In this document: positions 53,793 to 62,594 of the stretch, piece by piece
Layout of the letters: each line of letters begins with the position of its first letter
Position numbering within the stretch: position 1 is the stretch's first letter
Assembly (NCBI GenBank): GCA_006739055.1
Contig: AP019702.1
Coordinates: forward strand, 4,117,388-4,181,387
Reading direction: 5' to 3'
Length of the DNA stretch: 64,000 bases
Origin: Allostella vacuolata
GTDB lineage: Bacteria; Pseudomonadota; Alphaproteobacteria; ATCC43930; Allostellaceae
Notes under the pieces: generated by a model
What the model was told of the DNA's origin: nothing
The model's database searches: none
The model's input: the letters and a program-made list of their open reading frames with translations, nothing else
Position numbers and translations under genes: made by a program

Positions 53793-54536
53793 ATGGCGCT
53801 GTTCGAGGCCCGGGGCCTGCACCTGCGGTTCGGCGACCGCGTCGTCCTGGAGGACATCTCGCTTTCCTTCGAGGCCGGCAGCCTGTCCGGCATCATGGGG
53901 CCGAACGGGGCCGGCAAGACCACCTGCTTCAACGTGCTGACCGGCCGATACCGGCCCGAGCGCGGCCGGGTCCTGTTCGACGGGCAGGACATCACGGGCC
54001 TGGCCCCGCACCGCATCGCCCGGCTCGGCATCGCGCGCTCCTTCCAGATGATGAACCTGTTCGACGATTTCTCGGTGTTCGAGAACGTGGCCGTCGCCCT
54101 CCCCGCCACCCGCCGCCGCGTCGCCGACCCGGTCGGCCGCGCCTATGCCGACCCGGCCGTCGCCGCGGCCGCCATGGCGGTGCTGGCCCGGGTCGGCCTG
54201 GCCGACATGGCCGACCAGCCGGCCAAGTCGCTGCCGTACGGCGCCAGGCGGGCGCTGGAGATCGCCGTCGCGCTGGCGGCCGGACCCAAGCTCCTGTTCC
54301 TCGACGAGCCGACGGCCGGCCTCGGCTCCGACGGCCGGGCGCGCCTGGCCCGGCTCATCCGGTCGCTGAAGGGCCAGCTCACCATCGTCGTCATCGAGCA
54401 CGACATGGACTTCCTGTTCGGCCTCGCCGACGAGATCGCCGTCATCCACTGGGGCCAGGTGATCGCCCGCGGCACGCCGGCCGCGCTCAAGGCCAACCCC
54501 TGGGTCATGGCCTCCAAGCTGGGGAGCGCCGCCTGA
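53793..54536 (+). CDS. ABC transporter ATPase, LivG-like
   Basis: A 247-residue ATPase. Walker A GPNGAGKTT (about 37-45), Walker B LLFLDEPTAGL and H-loop VIEHDMDF are intact. The signature is KSLPYGARRALEIA instead of LSGGQ, as is common in LivG-type subunits. It begins 3 bp after the LivM-like stop. Confidence 0.92.
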   Translation: MALFEARGLHLRFGDRVVLEDISLSFEAGSLSGIMGPNGAGKTTCFNVLTGRYRPERGRVLFDGQDITGLAPHRIARLGIARSFQMMNLFDDFSVFENVAVALPATRRRVADPVGRAYADPAVAAAAMAVLARVGLADMADQPAKSLPYGARRALEIAVALAAGPKLLFLDEPTAGLGSDGRARLARLIRSLKGQLTIVVIEHDMDFLFGLADEIAVIHWGQVIARGTPAALKANPWVMASKLGSAA

Positions 54537-55237
54537 TGCTGCAGGTGGAGGCGATCGACACCTTCTATGGCGAGACCCAGGCGCTCTTCGGGGTGTCCCT
54601 GTCGGTGGCGGCCGGCGAGGTGCTGGCGCTGCTCGGCGCCAACGGGGCCGGCAAGACGACGCTGCTGCGTTCCGTCCTCGGCCTGACCCGCCCGCGGCGC
54701 GGGCAGATCCGCTTCCGCGACCGGGCCATCACCCGCGAGGCGACCCACCGCATCGCGCGCGCCGGCATCGGCTGGGTCCCCGACGACCGCCGGCTCTGCC
54801 CGACGCTCACGGTCGCGCGCAACCTGTCGCTCGGCATCAAGGCGACCGGCTTCCGGCCCTGGACCGTCGACGAGGTGACGGAGATCTTCTCGCCGCTCAA
54901 GTACCTGATGGGCCGCGAGGCCGAGACGCTATCGGGCGGCGAGATGCAGATGGTGGCGATCGCCCGCGCCCTGCTGGGCGCGCCCGGCCTGGTCCTGTTC
55001 GACGAGCCGAGCCAGGGGCTGGCGCCGCGCATCGTCGACGACGTGATGGCGGTGATCGGCCGCCTCAAGGGCGAGGGCATCGCCTCGATCGTGGTCGAGC
55101 AGAACGCCGACGTGGCGCTGGCGGTGGCCGACCGGGTGGTGGTGCTGTCGCGCGGCCAGGTGGCGTGGACCGGGGCCGCGGCCGAGCTCCTCGCCGACCC
55201 CGGGCTGCGGCGGCAGCTGGTGGGAGGGTTGCAATGA
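54536..55237 (+). CDS. ABC transporter ATPase, LivF-like
   Basis: A 233-residue ATPase. Walker A GANGAGKTT, signature TLSGGEMQMVAIAR, Walker B LVLFDEPSQGLAP, H-loop VVEQNADVAL. The ATG overlaps the LivG stop (TGATG), and its stop overlaps the next start (ATGA), so it is tightly coupled with the additional ATPase-like gene. Confidence 0.92.
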   Translation: MLQVEAIDTFYGETQALFGVSLSVAAGEVLALLGANGAGKTTLLRSVLGLTRPRRGQIRFRDRAITREATHRIARAGIGWVPDDRRLCPTLTVARNLSLGIKATGFRPWTVDEVTEIFSPLKYLMGREAETLSGGEMQMVAIARALLGAPGLVLFDEPSQGLAPRIVDDVMAVIGRLKGEGIASIVVEQNADVALAVADRVVVLSRGQVAWTGAAAELLADPGLRRQLVGGLQ

Positions 55238-55872
55238 CGGGAGCGCCGGGCAGCGCGCCGCTGCTGGTCCTGGACGGGGTCGCCAAGCTCTATCGCCGGG
55301 GGCTATTGGCGCGGGAGACCGCCTTCCGGCTCGACGTCGACCGCGCCTTCGCCGGCCGGCAGATCGTCGGCGTGCTGGGCCCCAACGGCGCCGGCAAGAC
55401 GACGCTGTTCGAGATGATCGCCGGCTCCAACAGCCCGAGCCGGGGCCAGGTCAGGATCGCCGGCCAGGACATCCACCGCGTGCGATATCGGGAGCGTGAC
55501 CGGCTGGCCATCCACTACCATCAGTCCTACCAGGTGCGCCGCTTCCGCCGCACCCGGCCGGCCTTCCTGATGGACCGCGCCGCCAGCCCCTACCCGCTCG
55601 TCCACCTCTTCGACGAGCCGCAGTTCAACACCCAGGACGGCTATATCGGCTTCATGCTGGATTTCTTCCGCCGGCTGCGGGACGAGGACCGGCTGGTCTT
55701 CGTCTGCCTGCACCCGACCGCCCCCTTCCAGCTCGACATCCTGGCCGAGATCTGCGACCGCTTCCTCTTCGTGGCGGGCGGCGCCGTCGCCGGCTTCGAC
55801 CGCCTGGCGGATGCGCTGGCAGACCCGGCCGTGCGCCGCTACCTGGGGGCGCTGGCCGACCGCGGCCCGTAG
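55234..55872 (+). CDS. Degenerate ABC-type ATPase, sixth gene of the transporter operon
   Basis: A 212-residue protein with a good Walker A (GPNGAGKTT, about residues 48-56), but no recognisable LSGGQ signature. The Walker-B-like stretch is LVHLFDEPQFNTQDG and the distal half (YIGFMLDFFRRLRDE, LHPTAPFQLDILAE) replaces the usual helical domain. It therefore could bind but perhaps not hydrolyse ATP in the usual way. It starts inside the LivF stop and runs on to the GST gene, so it belongs to the system. I do not know a characterised homologue; it may regulate or replace one ATPase half. Confidence 0.75.
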   Translation: MTGAPGSAPLLVLDGVAKLYRRGLLARETAFRLDVDRAFAGRQIVGVLGPNGAGKTTLFEMIAGSNSPSRGQVRIAGQDIHRVRYRERDRLAIHYHQSYQVRRFRRTRPAFLMDRAASPYPLVHLFDEPQFNTQDGYIGFMLDFFRRLRDEDRLVFVCLHPTAPFQLDILAEICDRFLFVAGGAVAGFDRLADALADPAVRRYLGALADRGP

Positions 55873-55891
55873 ATCCCTGGAGGGAGGTTCC

Positions 55892-56509
55892 ATGCCGGAC
55901 GCCCGCGAACTCGTCCTCTACCACATCCCGCAGAGCCGCTCGCTGACCGTGCTGTGGCTGCTGGAGGAGCTGGGCCGCCCCTACCGCATCCACCAGCTCG
56001 ACGTCGCGAAGAACGAGCAGCGCGGCGCCGAGTACCGCCGGCTCAACCCGTCCGGCAAGGTGCCGGCGGTGGCCGACGGCCACACGCTGCTGACCGAGCG
56101 CGGCGCCATCATGGTCCACCTGGCCGACCGCTACGCGCCGGGGCGCCTCGCGCCCGCGATCGACGACCCCGGGCGGCCCGACTACCTGCGCTGGATGTTC
56201 TATGCGATCGGCGTGATGGAGCCGCTGCTGACCTTCGCCGCGCTGAAGATCGACGTCGAGGCGCCGCCCGGCGCGCTCGCCTGGGGCGAGTGGGACACGA
56301 TGATCGGGGTGCTGGAGAAGGGCGTCGCGCCCGGCCCCTTCCTGCTGGGCGAGCCCTTCACTGCCGCCGACATCATGGTCGGCTCCTTCATCGGCTGGGC
56401 GACGGCGATGCAGATCCTGCCGGCCGGGGGCCCGCTTGCCGACTACCTGGCCCGCGTCACCGCCCGGCCGTCCTGGGCCCGGACCCAAGCGGCCGACGGC
56501 ACCCGGTAG
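55892..56509 (+). CDS. Glutathione S-transferase family protein
   Basis: A 205-residue protein with thioredoxin-fold N-terminal domain (LVLYHIPQSRSLTVLWLLEE; cis-Pro in GKVPAVAD; TERGAIMVHLADRY) and an all-helical C-terminal domain (FTAADIMVGSFIGWA). Ser in QSRS may be the catalytic residue. CTGGAGGGAGG precedes the ATG. It is the last gene of the RpiR-transporter operon, suggesting that the imported compound is electrophilic or gets conjugated. Confidence 0.88.
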   Translation: MPDARELVLYHIPQSRSLTVLWLLEELGRPYRIHQLDVAKNEQRGAEYRRLNPSGKVPAVADGHTLLTERGAIMVHLADRYAPGRLAPAIDDPGRPDYLRWMFYAIGVMEPLLTFAALKIDVEAPPGALAWGEWDTMIGVLEKGVAPGPFLLGEPFTAADIMVGSFIGWATAMQILPAGGPLADYLARVTARPSWARTQAADGTR

Positions 56510-56628
56510 GCTCCAATCGCATAACAAGGCTCTAGTTCGGCCTCTTATGAATATCGACTACCAGTTCCAAATCAATCTCGGCTCAGATCTACCATTCGGG
56601 TTATATTAGAGGATCTATTTTTAGCCAT

Positions 56629-57609
56629 TCACGATCTGGCCACGGTCGACGCAGCCGCTGCTGCTCGACGAGGTTGGGCTGGAGGTGCGAGAAGCGGCTC
56701 GCCGGCGTTTGCCCTGTGGAGTTCAATCATGGAGCCCTCTACTTCTGGAACGATCAATCGATCGCTAAAGAACATTGCTTCACGACCACGCATTACGTTG
56801 CGCGCACTGTATCCAATGGCATATTGGAGAGCTGGAGCACCGCAATACATCTCCTGAATAGGAAAAACATCATCGTAAGAGACTATCCAGTTAATATTTC
56901 TAAGGGACCGAACAGCCGCCGAAACTCTAGCATGATCTGACTCTTTATAATAATCATAGTACAATTGACTTCCTTTTTGATAATAAGGGGGATCAAGATA
57001 TATCAGGGACTTACTCTTCCATTCTCTTGATTTGCACTCCAGAAACTCTAAAGCATCCATATTAGTCAATTGTATTCTCTGTCGAACTGACGCTATACGT
57101 TGTATTCTTCGAATAAGATCAATTTTATTGTAGCGAGCATCGATCTTCCACGCGCCTGACTGGGTTCGCCCGCCAATCACGCCTCCATTTAGGATCCCAG
57201 ATCGATGCGTTCTATTAAGGAAAAACATGGCAAACCCCAGATCGAGATCGCTTGCATAATCCGGAGAACTGAGTACCGATTTAAGGCGGTCTCGCGTCGC
57301 AAGGTCTACAGGCGTATCGCTGATTAGTGCGACAAGTTCGTCGGTCTGCTCAAGAACGCTATTCCAAAAAGCAAATACAGGGCGGCTAATATCGTTGATT
57401 GCCACACGCCTGACAACGCCGGTTAACAGAAGTTCCCAGGCGACGGCCGCCCCACCCGCGTACGGCTCAACGTACAGGCCGTCTGAAAGGGAGTTCTTCT
57501 TGATGAGTGCGGCTATGAATCGGGCGAGCTTCCCTTTTCCGCCAGGATAGCGCAGTGGCGAGAACCGGCCAGATTGCGACAGTCGAGCCGCAGCAGAATC
57601 GCTAGTCAT
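56629..57609 (-). CDS. D12-class DNA adenine N6-methyltransferase (Dam-like)
   Basis: A 326-residue DNA methyltransferase. The N-terminal AdoMet site FSPLRYPGGKGKLARF is followed by VEPYAGGAAVAWELL, and the catalytic motif IV is LIYLDPPYY (DPPY, about residues 192-200). This order is that of Dam/DpnM-type enzymes. The ATG at 57609 overlaps the stop of the ParB-like gene (ATGA), so the two are translated together. The DNA is visibly AT-richer than the flanks, except for the last 20 codons (Ala/Arg-rich). No cognate restriction endonuclease is adjacent. Target sequence unknown. Confidence 0.9.
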   Translation of the reverse strand: MTSDSAAARLSQSGRFSPLRYPGGKGKLARFIAALIKKNSLSDGLYVEPYAGGAAVAWELLLTGVVRRVAINDISRPVFAFWNSVLEQTDELVALISDTPVDLATRDRLKSVLSSPDYASDLDLGFAMFFLNRTHRSGILNGGVIGGRTQSGAWKIDARYNKIDLIRRIQRIASVRQRIQLTNMDALEFLECKSREWKSKSLIYLDPPYYQKGSQLYYDYYKESDHARVSAAVRSLRNINWIVSYDDVFPIQEMYCGAPALQYAIGYSARNVMRGREAMFFSDRLIVPEVEGSMIELHRANAGEPLLAPPAQPRRAAAAASTVARS

Positions 57610-59015
57610 GGCGCGCCATAGATCGCAATAAATAAAGGTTCCGCGGTGTCCCACGCGTTGCGGAGCACATCTGCTGCAGGCACATCATACCTATCGTGAT
57701 GATAGTCATTGAGCGCTTGAATGGACGCAGGATCTGTTTTACTCGTCAGTGTCCGCCTGACACCACGAAGATCAGATCCAGTAGATTTATTACTATCAAT
57801 CAAATGCTTAATAACACGCTCAGCTTTGGCGGACAACTGCAGCTGGACGCTATTTCCTTTCGAATTTGTTTCCCACATCGACATGCCCTGTTCGGTCATG
57901 TATTTCTCAAGAGAATGCTGAAGAAATGCTCGGAGAACAAACGCCGCCGACAAAGGCGTATCGGCCAGTCGCAAGCGCGACGCCTCGCGAACCAAAGCTT
58001 GTCCCTTCGAAGTGGCTGGTTGGGCAAACTTATGCCGGGAGGGTGCGAGGGTGGGGCGTGGCGCCTTGGGCTTAGTTGTTTTATCTCGATCGGCCTGAGA
58101 GACAAGCGATGCAACTGCTTCCCGCTGTCGCGGTCGGTCAGCGCCGTCGCGAACTTCAGCATCGCGAAATGCCACAGGCACCTTACCATGCTTTGCCGAA
58201 GGGTGCAGCTCTGGGGGTAGACTATCGAAATAGGCCTCGATCTCTGAGGATTTATTGTGACTTCGAGTATCAATCCTCTTGGCGTGAATATCTTCAAAAA
58301 TTTTACTCAGAACATTGAGCACGAAATCGGGTGGCCTGGAGAATACCGGCAGCTTCAGACCTTGCTCATCCCTAACAGACATCCCTATCCAGTCCCGACC
58401 CTTCTTAGAGTCAAGAAACCTACGAAGGACACTCGGTTTTGCCTCAAGCTCTGCGCGGATCCCACTCCAAGCTTCGTTCGAAAAAGCCGAATTCTTTCCA
58501 ACAAATTCTATTACATCCAGGATTGTTCGGTCCTTTTGGAAGCGCTGGATCTCTAATGTTCCCCAAGGTATCCGAGCCTCGCCCTCCATACCACGACCGT
58601 GCCTGCGCAATATCCATTCATCTGCACTGGCTCGCGAGTCAAACAGGACACAACTGATGGAATCCAAAGACGCAGGGTCAAATTTTTCCACTGCCTTAGA
58701 GAGCTTCTTTACGACAGTTGCCCCCAACTCAGTCCCCTGAAGGACGGACGGCTCACAGAGAACTTTAAGAGCAGCAAGACGACGATTTCCATCGACGACC
58801 GTGTATCCTTCCCCGACTTCGGCCTCATCTATTATGTAGAATGAGTCACCCGGGTCGAGACCATGCTCTGCGATGCTTCGCATCATCGTCCTGAAATGAT
58901 TACTTTCCAGCCTCACAATAGCTTCGAGAGCTTGAGCCTGAGATTCCGCACCGCCTATGCGTGGATTGTCGAGGTCAAGCAGCAGATCATCGACCGGCAG
59001 TTCCATTCGGATCAT
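57606..59015 (-). CDS. ParB/Srx-like N-terminal domain protein, partner of a methyltransferase
   Basis: A 469-residue protein. The N-terminal region has the ParB/sulfiredoxin-type pattern: LDLDNPRI (about residue 10-17) and VDGNRRLAALKVL (about 70-82), the latter with the phosphate-binding DGNRR. The rest is mostly helical with a charged middle region (RDKTTKPKAPRP) and a C-terminal part with RLADTPLSAAFVLRAFLQ. It is not a chromosome partition ParB: there is no ParA gene, and the HTH is not evident. It overlaps the methyltransferase gene by 4 bp. Role inferred as DNA-binding or nuclease partner; start chosen at ATG 59015 after GGGAAA. Confidence 0.78.
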   Translation of the reverse strand: MIRMELPVDDLLLDLDNPRIGGAESQAQALEAIVRLESNHFRTMMRSIAEHGLDPGDSFYIIDEAEVGEGYTVVDGNRRLAALKVLCEPSVLQGTELGATVVKKLSKAVEKFDPASLDSISCVLFDSRASADEWILRRHGRGMEGEARIPWGTLEIQRFQKDRTILDVIEFVGKNSAFSNEAWSGIRAELEAKPSVLRRFLDSKKGRDWIGMSVRDEQGLKLPVFSRPPDFVLNVLSKIFEDIHAKRIDTRSHNKSSEIEAYFDSLPPELHPSAKHGKVPVAFRDAEVRDGADRPRQREAVASLVSQADRDKTTKPKAPRPTLAPSRHKFAQPATSKGQALVREASRLRLADTPLSAAFVLRAFLQHSLEKYMTEQGMSMWETNSKGNSVQLQLSAKAERVIKHLIDSNKSTGSDLRGVRRTLTSKTDPASIQALNDYHHDRYDVPAADVLRNAWDTAEPLFIAIYGAP

Positions 59016-59179
59016 GTGAAATTTCCCGAACACCACTTCTAATGGATTAATGAAATATATCAGATCTACATGCAAGACTCTTCATCGCTCATCCTCGGGG
59101 CAAGCCAGAAGATCGAAGCTCTTGTTCCGTCGCAGTTCACTATGGAATAGCGTCATTGGGACGAGAGCCGATATGGCCG

Positions 59180-59779
59180 CTACCAGCCGCCCGTCTCCAG
59201 CCAGCGATCCACCTGGTCGAGCCGGTCCGAGCCCCAGAACGGCTCGCCGTCGACGAAGAAGAAGGGCGAGCCGAAGACGCCGCGGGCGATCGCCTGGTCG
59301 ACCTCGGTCTTCAGGCGCTCCTTCACGGCCGGCTCGCCGATACCCGCGGCGAGCTCGGCCGGGTCGTAGCCGAGCCCGGTCGCGATGCGGCCCAGCTCCT
59401 CCGGCCCCGCATCCCGGCCCTCGCCGAAGACATGGTGGAAGACCCCGCGGGCGAACATCCGCGCCTTGGACGCGTCCTGCGCCTCGATCCAGTAGAAGGC
59501 GCGGGAATGGGCGACGGCGCCGAACGGGAAGGTCGGCGGCAGGGTGAAGGGCAGCCCCATCAGGCGGGCGGTGCGCCCGAAGTCGCGCGCCGCATAGTCG
59601 CCCTTCATCGGCACCGAGACGAGCGGCTGGGCGCCGGTCAGCTTGAAGACGGCCCCCAGCAGGATCGGCCGCCAGCGCACGTCGCGCCCGTGGCGCGCGG
59701 CGATGGCGTCGATCCGGGCCGACGCGGCATAGCCGTAGGGCGAGGAGAAGTCGAAGTAGAAGTCGATCGGCTCGGCCAT
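59180..59779 (-). CDS. DsbA-family 2-hydroxychromene-2-carboxylate isomerase-like protein
   Basis: A 199-residue thioredoxin-fold enzyme of the kappa-GST/HCCA isomerase group: FYFDFSSPYGYAAS at the N-terminus with Ser at the redox site, and GVFGSPFFFVDGEPFWGSDRL at the end (in short FGSPFFFVDGEPFWG). It acts on GSH-dependent isomerisations or aromatic breakdown. No Cys pair as in DsbA. CGAGGAG precedes the ATG at 59779. Confidence 0.88.
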   Translation of the reverse strand: MAEPIDFYFDFSSPYGYAASARIDAIAARHGRDVRWRPILLGAVFKLTGAQPLVSVPMKGDYAARDFGRTARLMGLPFTLPPTFPFGAVAHSRAFYWIEAQDASKARMFARGVFHHVFGEGRDAGPEELGRIATGLGYDPAELAAGIGEPAVKERLKTEVDQAIARGVFGSPFFFVDGEPFWGSDRLDQVDRWLETGGW

Positions 59780-59892
59780 CGGGGCTCCTCGGGGATCGTT
59801 CCGAAGCCGTGACGGCTCGGGGCGGCCGAGGCTATCATGGCCACCCGCCAATCCGAAACCGCCGAGAGGCATCAACAGGGGTGTTGGCCACT

Positions 59893-60006
59893 GGCCAAAG
59901 CGTCCCTCGACCAGGCTCGGGATGAGGAAATTTTCCTTTCTCCACAAGCGTTTGTGCCGATGGAGAAGCCCCCTCGTCCCGAGCCTGGTCGAGGGATGCT
60001 TTGGCC
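59893..60006. repeat. Dispersed palindromic repeat, copy B
   Basis: A 114-bp near-palindrome with outer arms GGCCAAAGC (59893-59901 and 59998-60006), 24-bp inner arms (59904-59927 and 59972-59995, one mismatch) and a central CACAAGCGTTTGTGCC shared with copy A in the opposite orientation. It lies between the isomerase start and the acyl-CoA dehydrogenase end, in the 338-bp gap 59780-60117. Confidence 0.85.
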
Positions 60007-60071
60007 GTCGGGCAATGCCCAGGCTCGATCTGGAGGCGTTCGGCATCCGCCCCGACGGATCCCGGCCACAA

Positions 60072-60118
60072 GGCGCATTCAGCGAACGCTGAACATCCCC
60101 TGTTCGCTGAATCGCGCC
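60072..60118 (-). terminator. Hairpin after the acyl-CoA dehydrogenase gene
   Basis: An 11-bp perfect stem (60077-60087 with 60102-60112) extended by GGCGC/GCGCC, with a competing smaller hairpin TTCAGCG-AA-CGCTGAA inside. It begins right at the stop codon of the minus-strand gene. No T run. Confidence 0.5.
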
Positions 60119-61257
60119 TACTCCTCCGTCGCCACCGCGCGCGCGATCAGCATGCGCTGGATGTCGCTGGTGCCCTCGTAGATCTGGCAGATGCGGGCGT
60201 CGCGATAGATGCGCTCGACCGGGAAGTCGGCCAGGTAGCCGTAGCCGCCATGGATCTGGATCGCGTCGGACGCGACCTGCTCGGCGATCTCGGACGCATA
60301 GAGCTTGGCCATCGCCGCCTCGGTCAGGCAGGGCTCGCCGCGGTCGCGCTTGGCTGCGGCGTGCAGCGTCATCAGGTGGGCGGCGTGGATGCGGGTCTTC
60401 ATGTCGGCCAGGCGGAAGGCGACCGCCTGGTGCTCGATGATGGGCTTGCCGAAGGACTTGCGCTCCTTGGCATAGTCGCGGGCGGCGATGTAGGCGGCGC
60501 GCGCCATGCCGACCGCCTGGGCGGCGATGCCGATGCGCCCGCCCTCCAGGTTGGCGAGCGCGATCGAATAGCCCCGCCCCTCCTCGCCCAGCATCATGTC
60601 GGGGGTCAGCCGGACGTCGTCGAGCAGGATCTGGCAGGTGTCGGACGCGCGCAGGCCGAGCTTCTCCTCGACCCGGGCGACCTTCCAGCCGGGGTTGTCG
60701 GTCGGAACCAGGAAGGCCGAGATGCCCTTCTTGCCGGCGGCCGGGTCGGTCACCGCGAAGACGATGGCGAGGTCGGCCGAACTGCCCGAGGTGATGAACT
60801 GCTTGGTGCCGTTCAGCACCCAGTGGTTGCCGTCGCGCCGGGCGCGGGTGGTGATGGCGGACGCATCGGAGCCGGCCCCGGGCTCGGTCAGGCAGAAGGC
60901 GCCCAGCATCTCGCCGCGGGCGAGCGGCTTCAGGAACCGCTCCTTCTGGTCGGCCGAGCCGAAGCGCAGGATCGGCAGGCAGCCGACCGAGTTGTGCACC
61001 GAGACGATGGTCGAGCAGGAGCCGTCGCCGGCCGCGATCTCCTCCACCGCGAGCGCCGCCGCGACGTTGTCGATGCCGGCCCCGCCCCATTCCTCGGGCA
61101 CGGTCATGCCCATCAGGCCGAGCCGGCCCATCTCGCGCAGGACCGCCTTGGGGAAGGCGCCGGCCCGGTCGCGGGCGGCGGCATGGGGGGCAAGGTGCTC
61201 GTCGGCGAAGGCACGCGCCATGTCGCGCACCATGGTCTGCTCTTCGGTCAGATGCAT
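60118..61257 (-). CDS. Acyl-CoA dehydrogenase (short/branched-chain type)
   Basis: A 379-residue flavoenzyme that oxidises acyl-CoA to enoyl-Co[13 protein letters not shown] and FITSGSSAD contact FAD; the catalytic base is the Glu in [11 protein letters not shown] (near residue 364), the position used by short- and medium-chain enzymes. Ends 20 codons beyond it with IARAVATEE. It lies 21 bp downstream of the ivd gene in one operon, which suggests branched-chain amino-acid breakdown. Confidence 0.92.
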   Translation of the reverse strand: MHLTEEQTMVRDMARAFADEHLAPHAAARDRAGAFPKAVLREMGRLGLMGMTVPEEWGGAGIDNVAAALAVEEIAAGDGSCSTIVSVHNSVGCLPILRFGSADQKERFLKPLARGEMLGAFCLTEPGAGSDASAITTRARRDGNHWVLNGTKQFITSGSSADLAIVFAVTDPAAGKKGISAFLVPTDNPGWKVARVEEKLGLRASDTCQILLDDVRLTPDMMLGEEGRGYSIALANLEGGRIGIAAQAVGMARAAYIAARDYAKERKSFGKPIIEHQAVAFRLADMKTRIHAAHLMTLHAAAKRDRGEPCLTEAAMAKLYASEIAEQVASDAIQIHGGYGYLADFPVERIYRDARICQIYEGTSDIQRMLIARAVATEE

Positions 61258-61278
61258 GTCGGCGTCCTCTTCCCCGGC

Positions 61279-62451
61279 CTAGCGCGATTCCTGGAACAGC
61301 TCGCGGCCGATCAGCCAGCGCCGGATCTCGCTGGTACCGGCGCCGATCTCGTACAGCTTGGCGTCGCGCAGCAGGCGGCCGGTCGGGTAGTCGTTGGTGT
61401 AGCCGTTGCCGCCCAGGCACTGGATCGCCTCCAGCGCCATCCAGGTCGCCTTCTCGGCAGCATAGAGGATGGCGCCGGCGGCGTCCTTGCGCGTCGTCCG
61501 CCCCTTGTCGCAGGCGCGCGCCACCGCATAGACGTAGGCCTTGCTGGCGTTCATCGTCGTGTACATGTCGGCCAGCTTGCCCTGGATCAGCTGGAACTCG
61601 CCGATCGCCTGGCCGAACTGCTTGCGCTCGTGGACATAGGGCACGACCACGTCCATGCAGGCCTGCATGATGCCGATCGGCCCGGCCGCCAGCACCGCGC
61701 GCTCGTAATCAAGGCCGCTCATCAGCACGTTGACGCCGCGGCCGAGCTCGCCCAGCAGGTTCTCGGCCGGCACCTCGCAATCCTCGAACACCAGCTCGCA
61801 GGTGTTGGAGCCGCGCATGCCGAGCTTGTCGAGCTTCTGGGCGGTGGAGAAGCCCTTCATCCCCTTCTCGACCAGGAAGGCGGTGATGCCGCGCGGGCCC
61901 GCCTCGGGGTCGGTCTTGGCATAGACCACCAGCACGTCGGCATCGGGGCCGTTGGTGATCCACATCTTGCCGCCGTTGAGGACGAAGCGGTCGCCCTTGC
62001 GCTCGGCCCGGGTGCGCATGCCGACCACGTCGGAGCCCGCCCCGGGCTCGCTCATGGCGAGCGCGCCGATATGCTCGCCCGAGACCAGCTTCGGCAGGTA
62101 GGCGCGCTTCTGCGCCTCCGTGCCGTTGCGGTTGATCTGGTTGACGCAGAGGTTGGAGTGCGCGCCGTAGCTGAGCCCGACCGAGGCGGACGCGCGGCTG
62201 ATCTCCTCCATCGCCACGCAATGCTCGAGGTAGCCGAGGCCGGCGCCGCCATACTCCTCGTCCGCGGTGACGCCGAGCACGCCCAGATCGCCCAGCTTGC
62301 GCCACAGGTCCATCGGGAACTCGTTCGAACGGTCGATGTCGGCCGCCCGCGGCGCGATCTCCGCGTCGGAGAAGCTGCGCACGGTGTCGCGCAGCATGTC
62401 GGCGGTGTCGCCGAGGTCGAAGTCGAGCGACGGGTAGTCGTTGCGCAGCAT
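61279..62451 (-). CDS. ivd: Isovaleryl-CoA dehydrogenase
   Basis: A 390-residue acyl-CoA dehydrogenase for leucine catabolism. It lacks Glu at the usual late position ([12 protein letters not shown] has Gly) and instead has Glu in [15 protein letters not shown] (about residue 250), as known for isovaleryl-CoA dehydrogenases. [15 protein letters not shown]-type (here [13 protein letters not shown]) and [13 protein letters not shown] follow family order. It is the first gene of the operon. Confidence 0.92.
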   Translation of the reverse strand: MLRNDYPSLDFDLGDTADMLRDTVRSFSDAEIAPRAADIDRSNEFPMDLWRKLGDLGVLGVTADEEYGGAGLGYLEHCVAMEEISRASASVGLSYGAHSNLCVNQINRNGTEAQKRAYLPKLVSGEHIGALAMSEPGAGSDVVGMRTRAERKGDRFVLNGGKMWITNGPDADVLVVYAKTDPEAGPRGITAFLVEKGMKGFSTAQKLDKLGMRGSNTCELVFEDCEVPAENLLGELGRGVNVLMSGLDYERAVLAAGPIGIMQACMDVVVPYVHERKQFGQAIGEFQLIQGKLADMYTTMNASKAYVYAVARACDKGRTTRKDAAGAILYAAEKATWMALEAIQCLGGNGYTNDYPTGRLLRDAKLYEIGAGTSEIRRWLIGRELFQESR

Positions 62452-62594
62452 CGGGCTCTCCCGGGATCCGGTTCGCGAGCCGGACTATAGCGCGCAAGGC
62501 CGGCGGGTCCAGCCGGGCGGCGGCCAAGGGGGTTGAGCCCGGGCGCCGCCGCCATACTGTTGGTCGTGCCACCGCCACCGGAGGACACCCCGCC

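Noticed and set aside
57606-59015. Chromosome-partition ParB
   Set aside because: No parA or parS-like site, no evident central HTH, and coupling with a DNA methyltransferase points elsewhere.
48103-59100. A prophage or integrative element joining the two AT-rich stretches
   Set aside because: No integrase, transposase, phage structural gene or attachment-site duplication is seen; the genes between them have the composition of the host.
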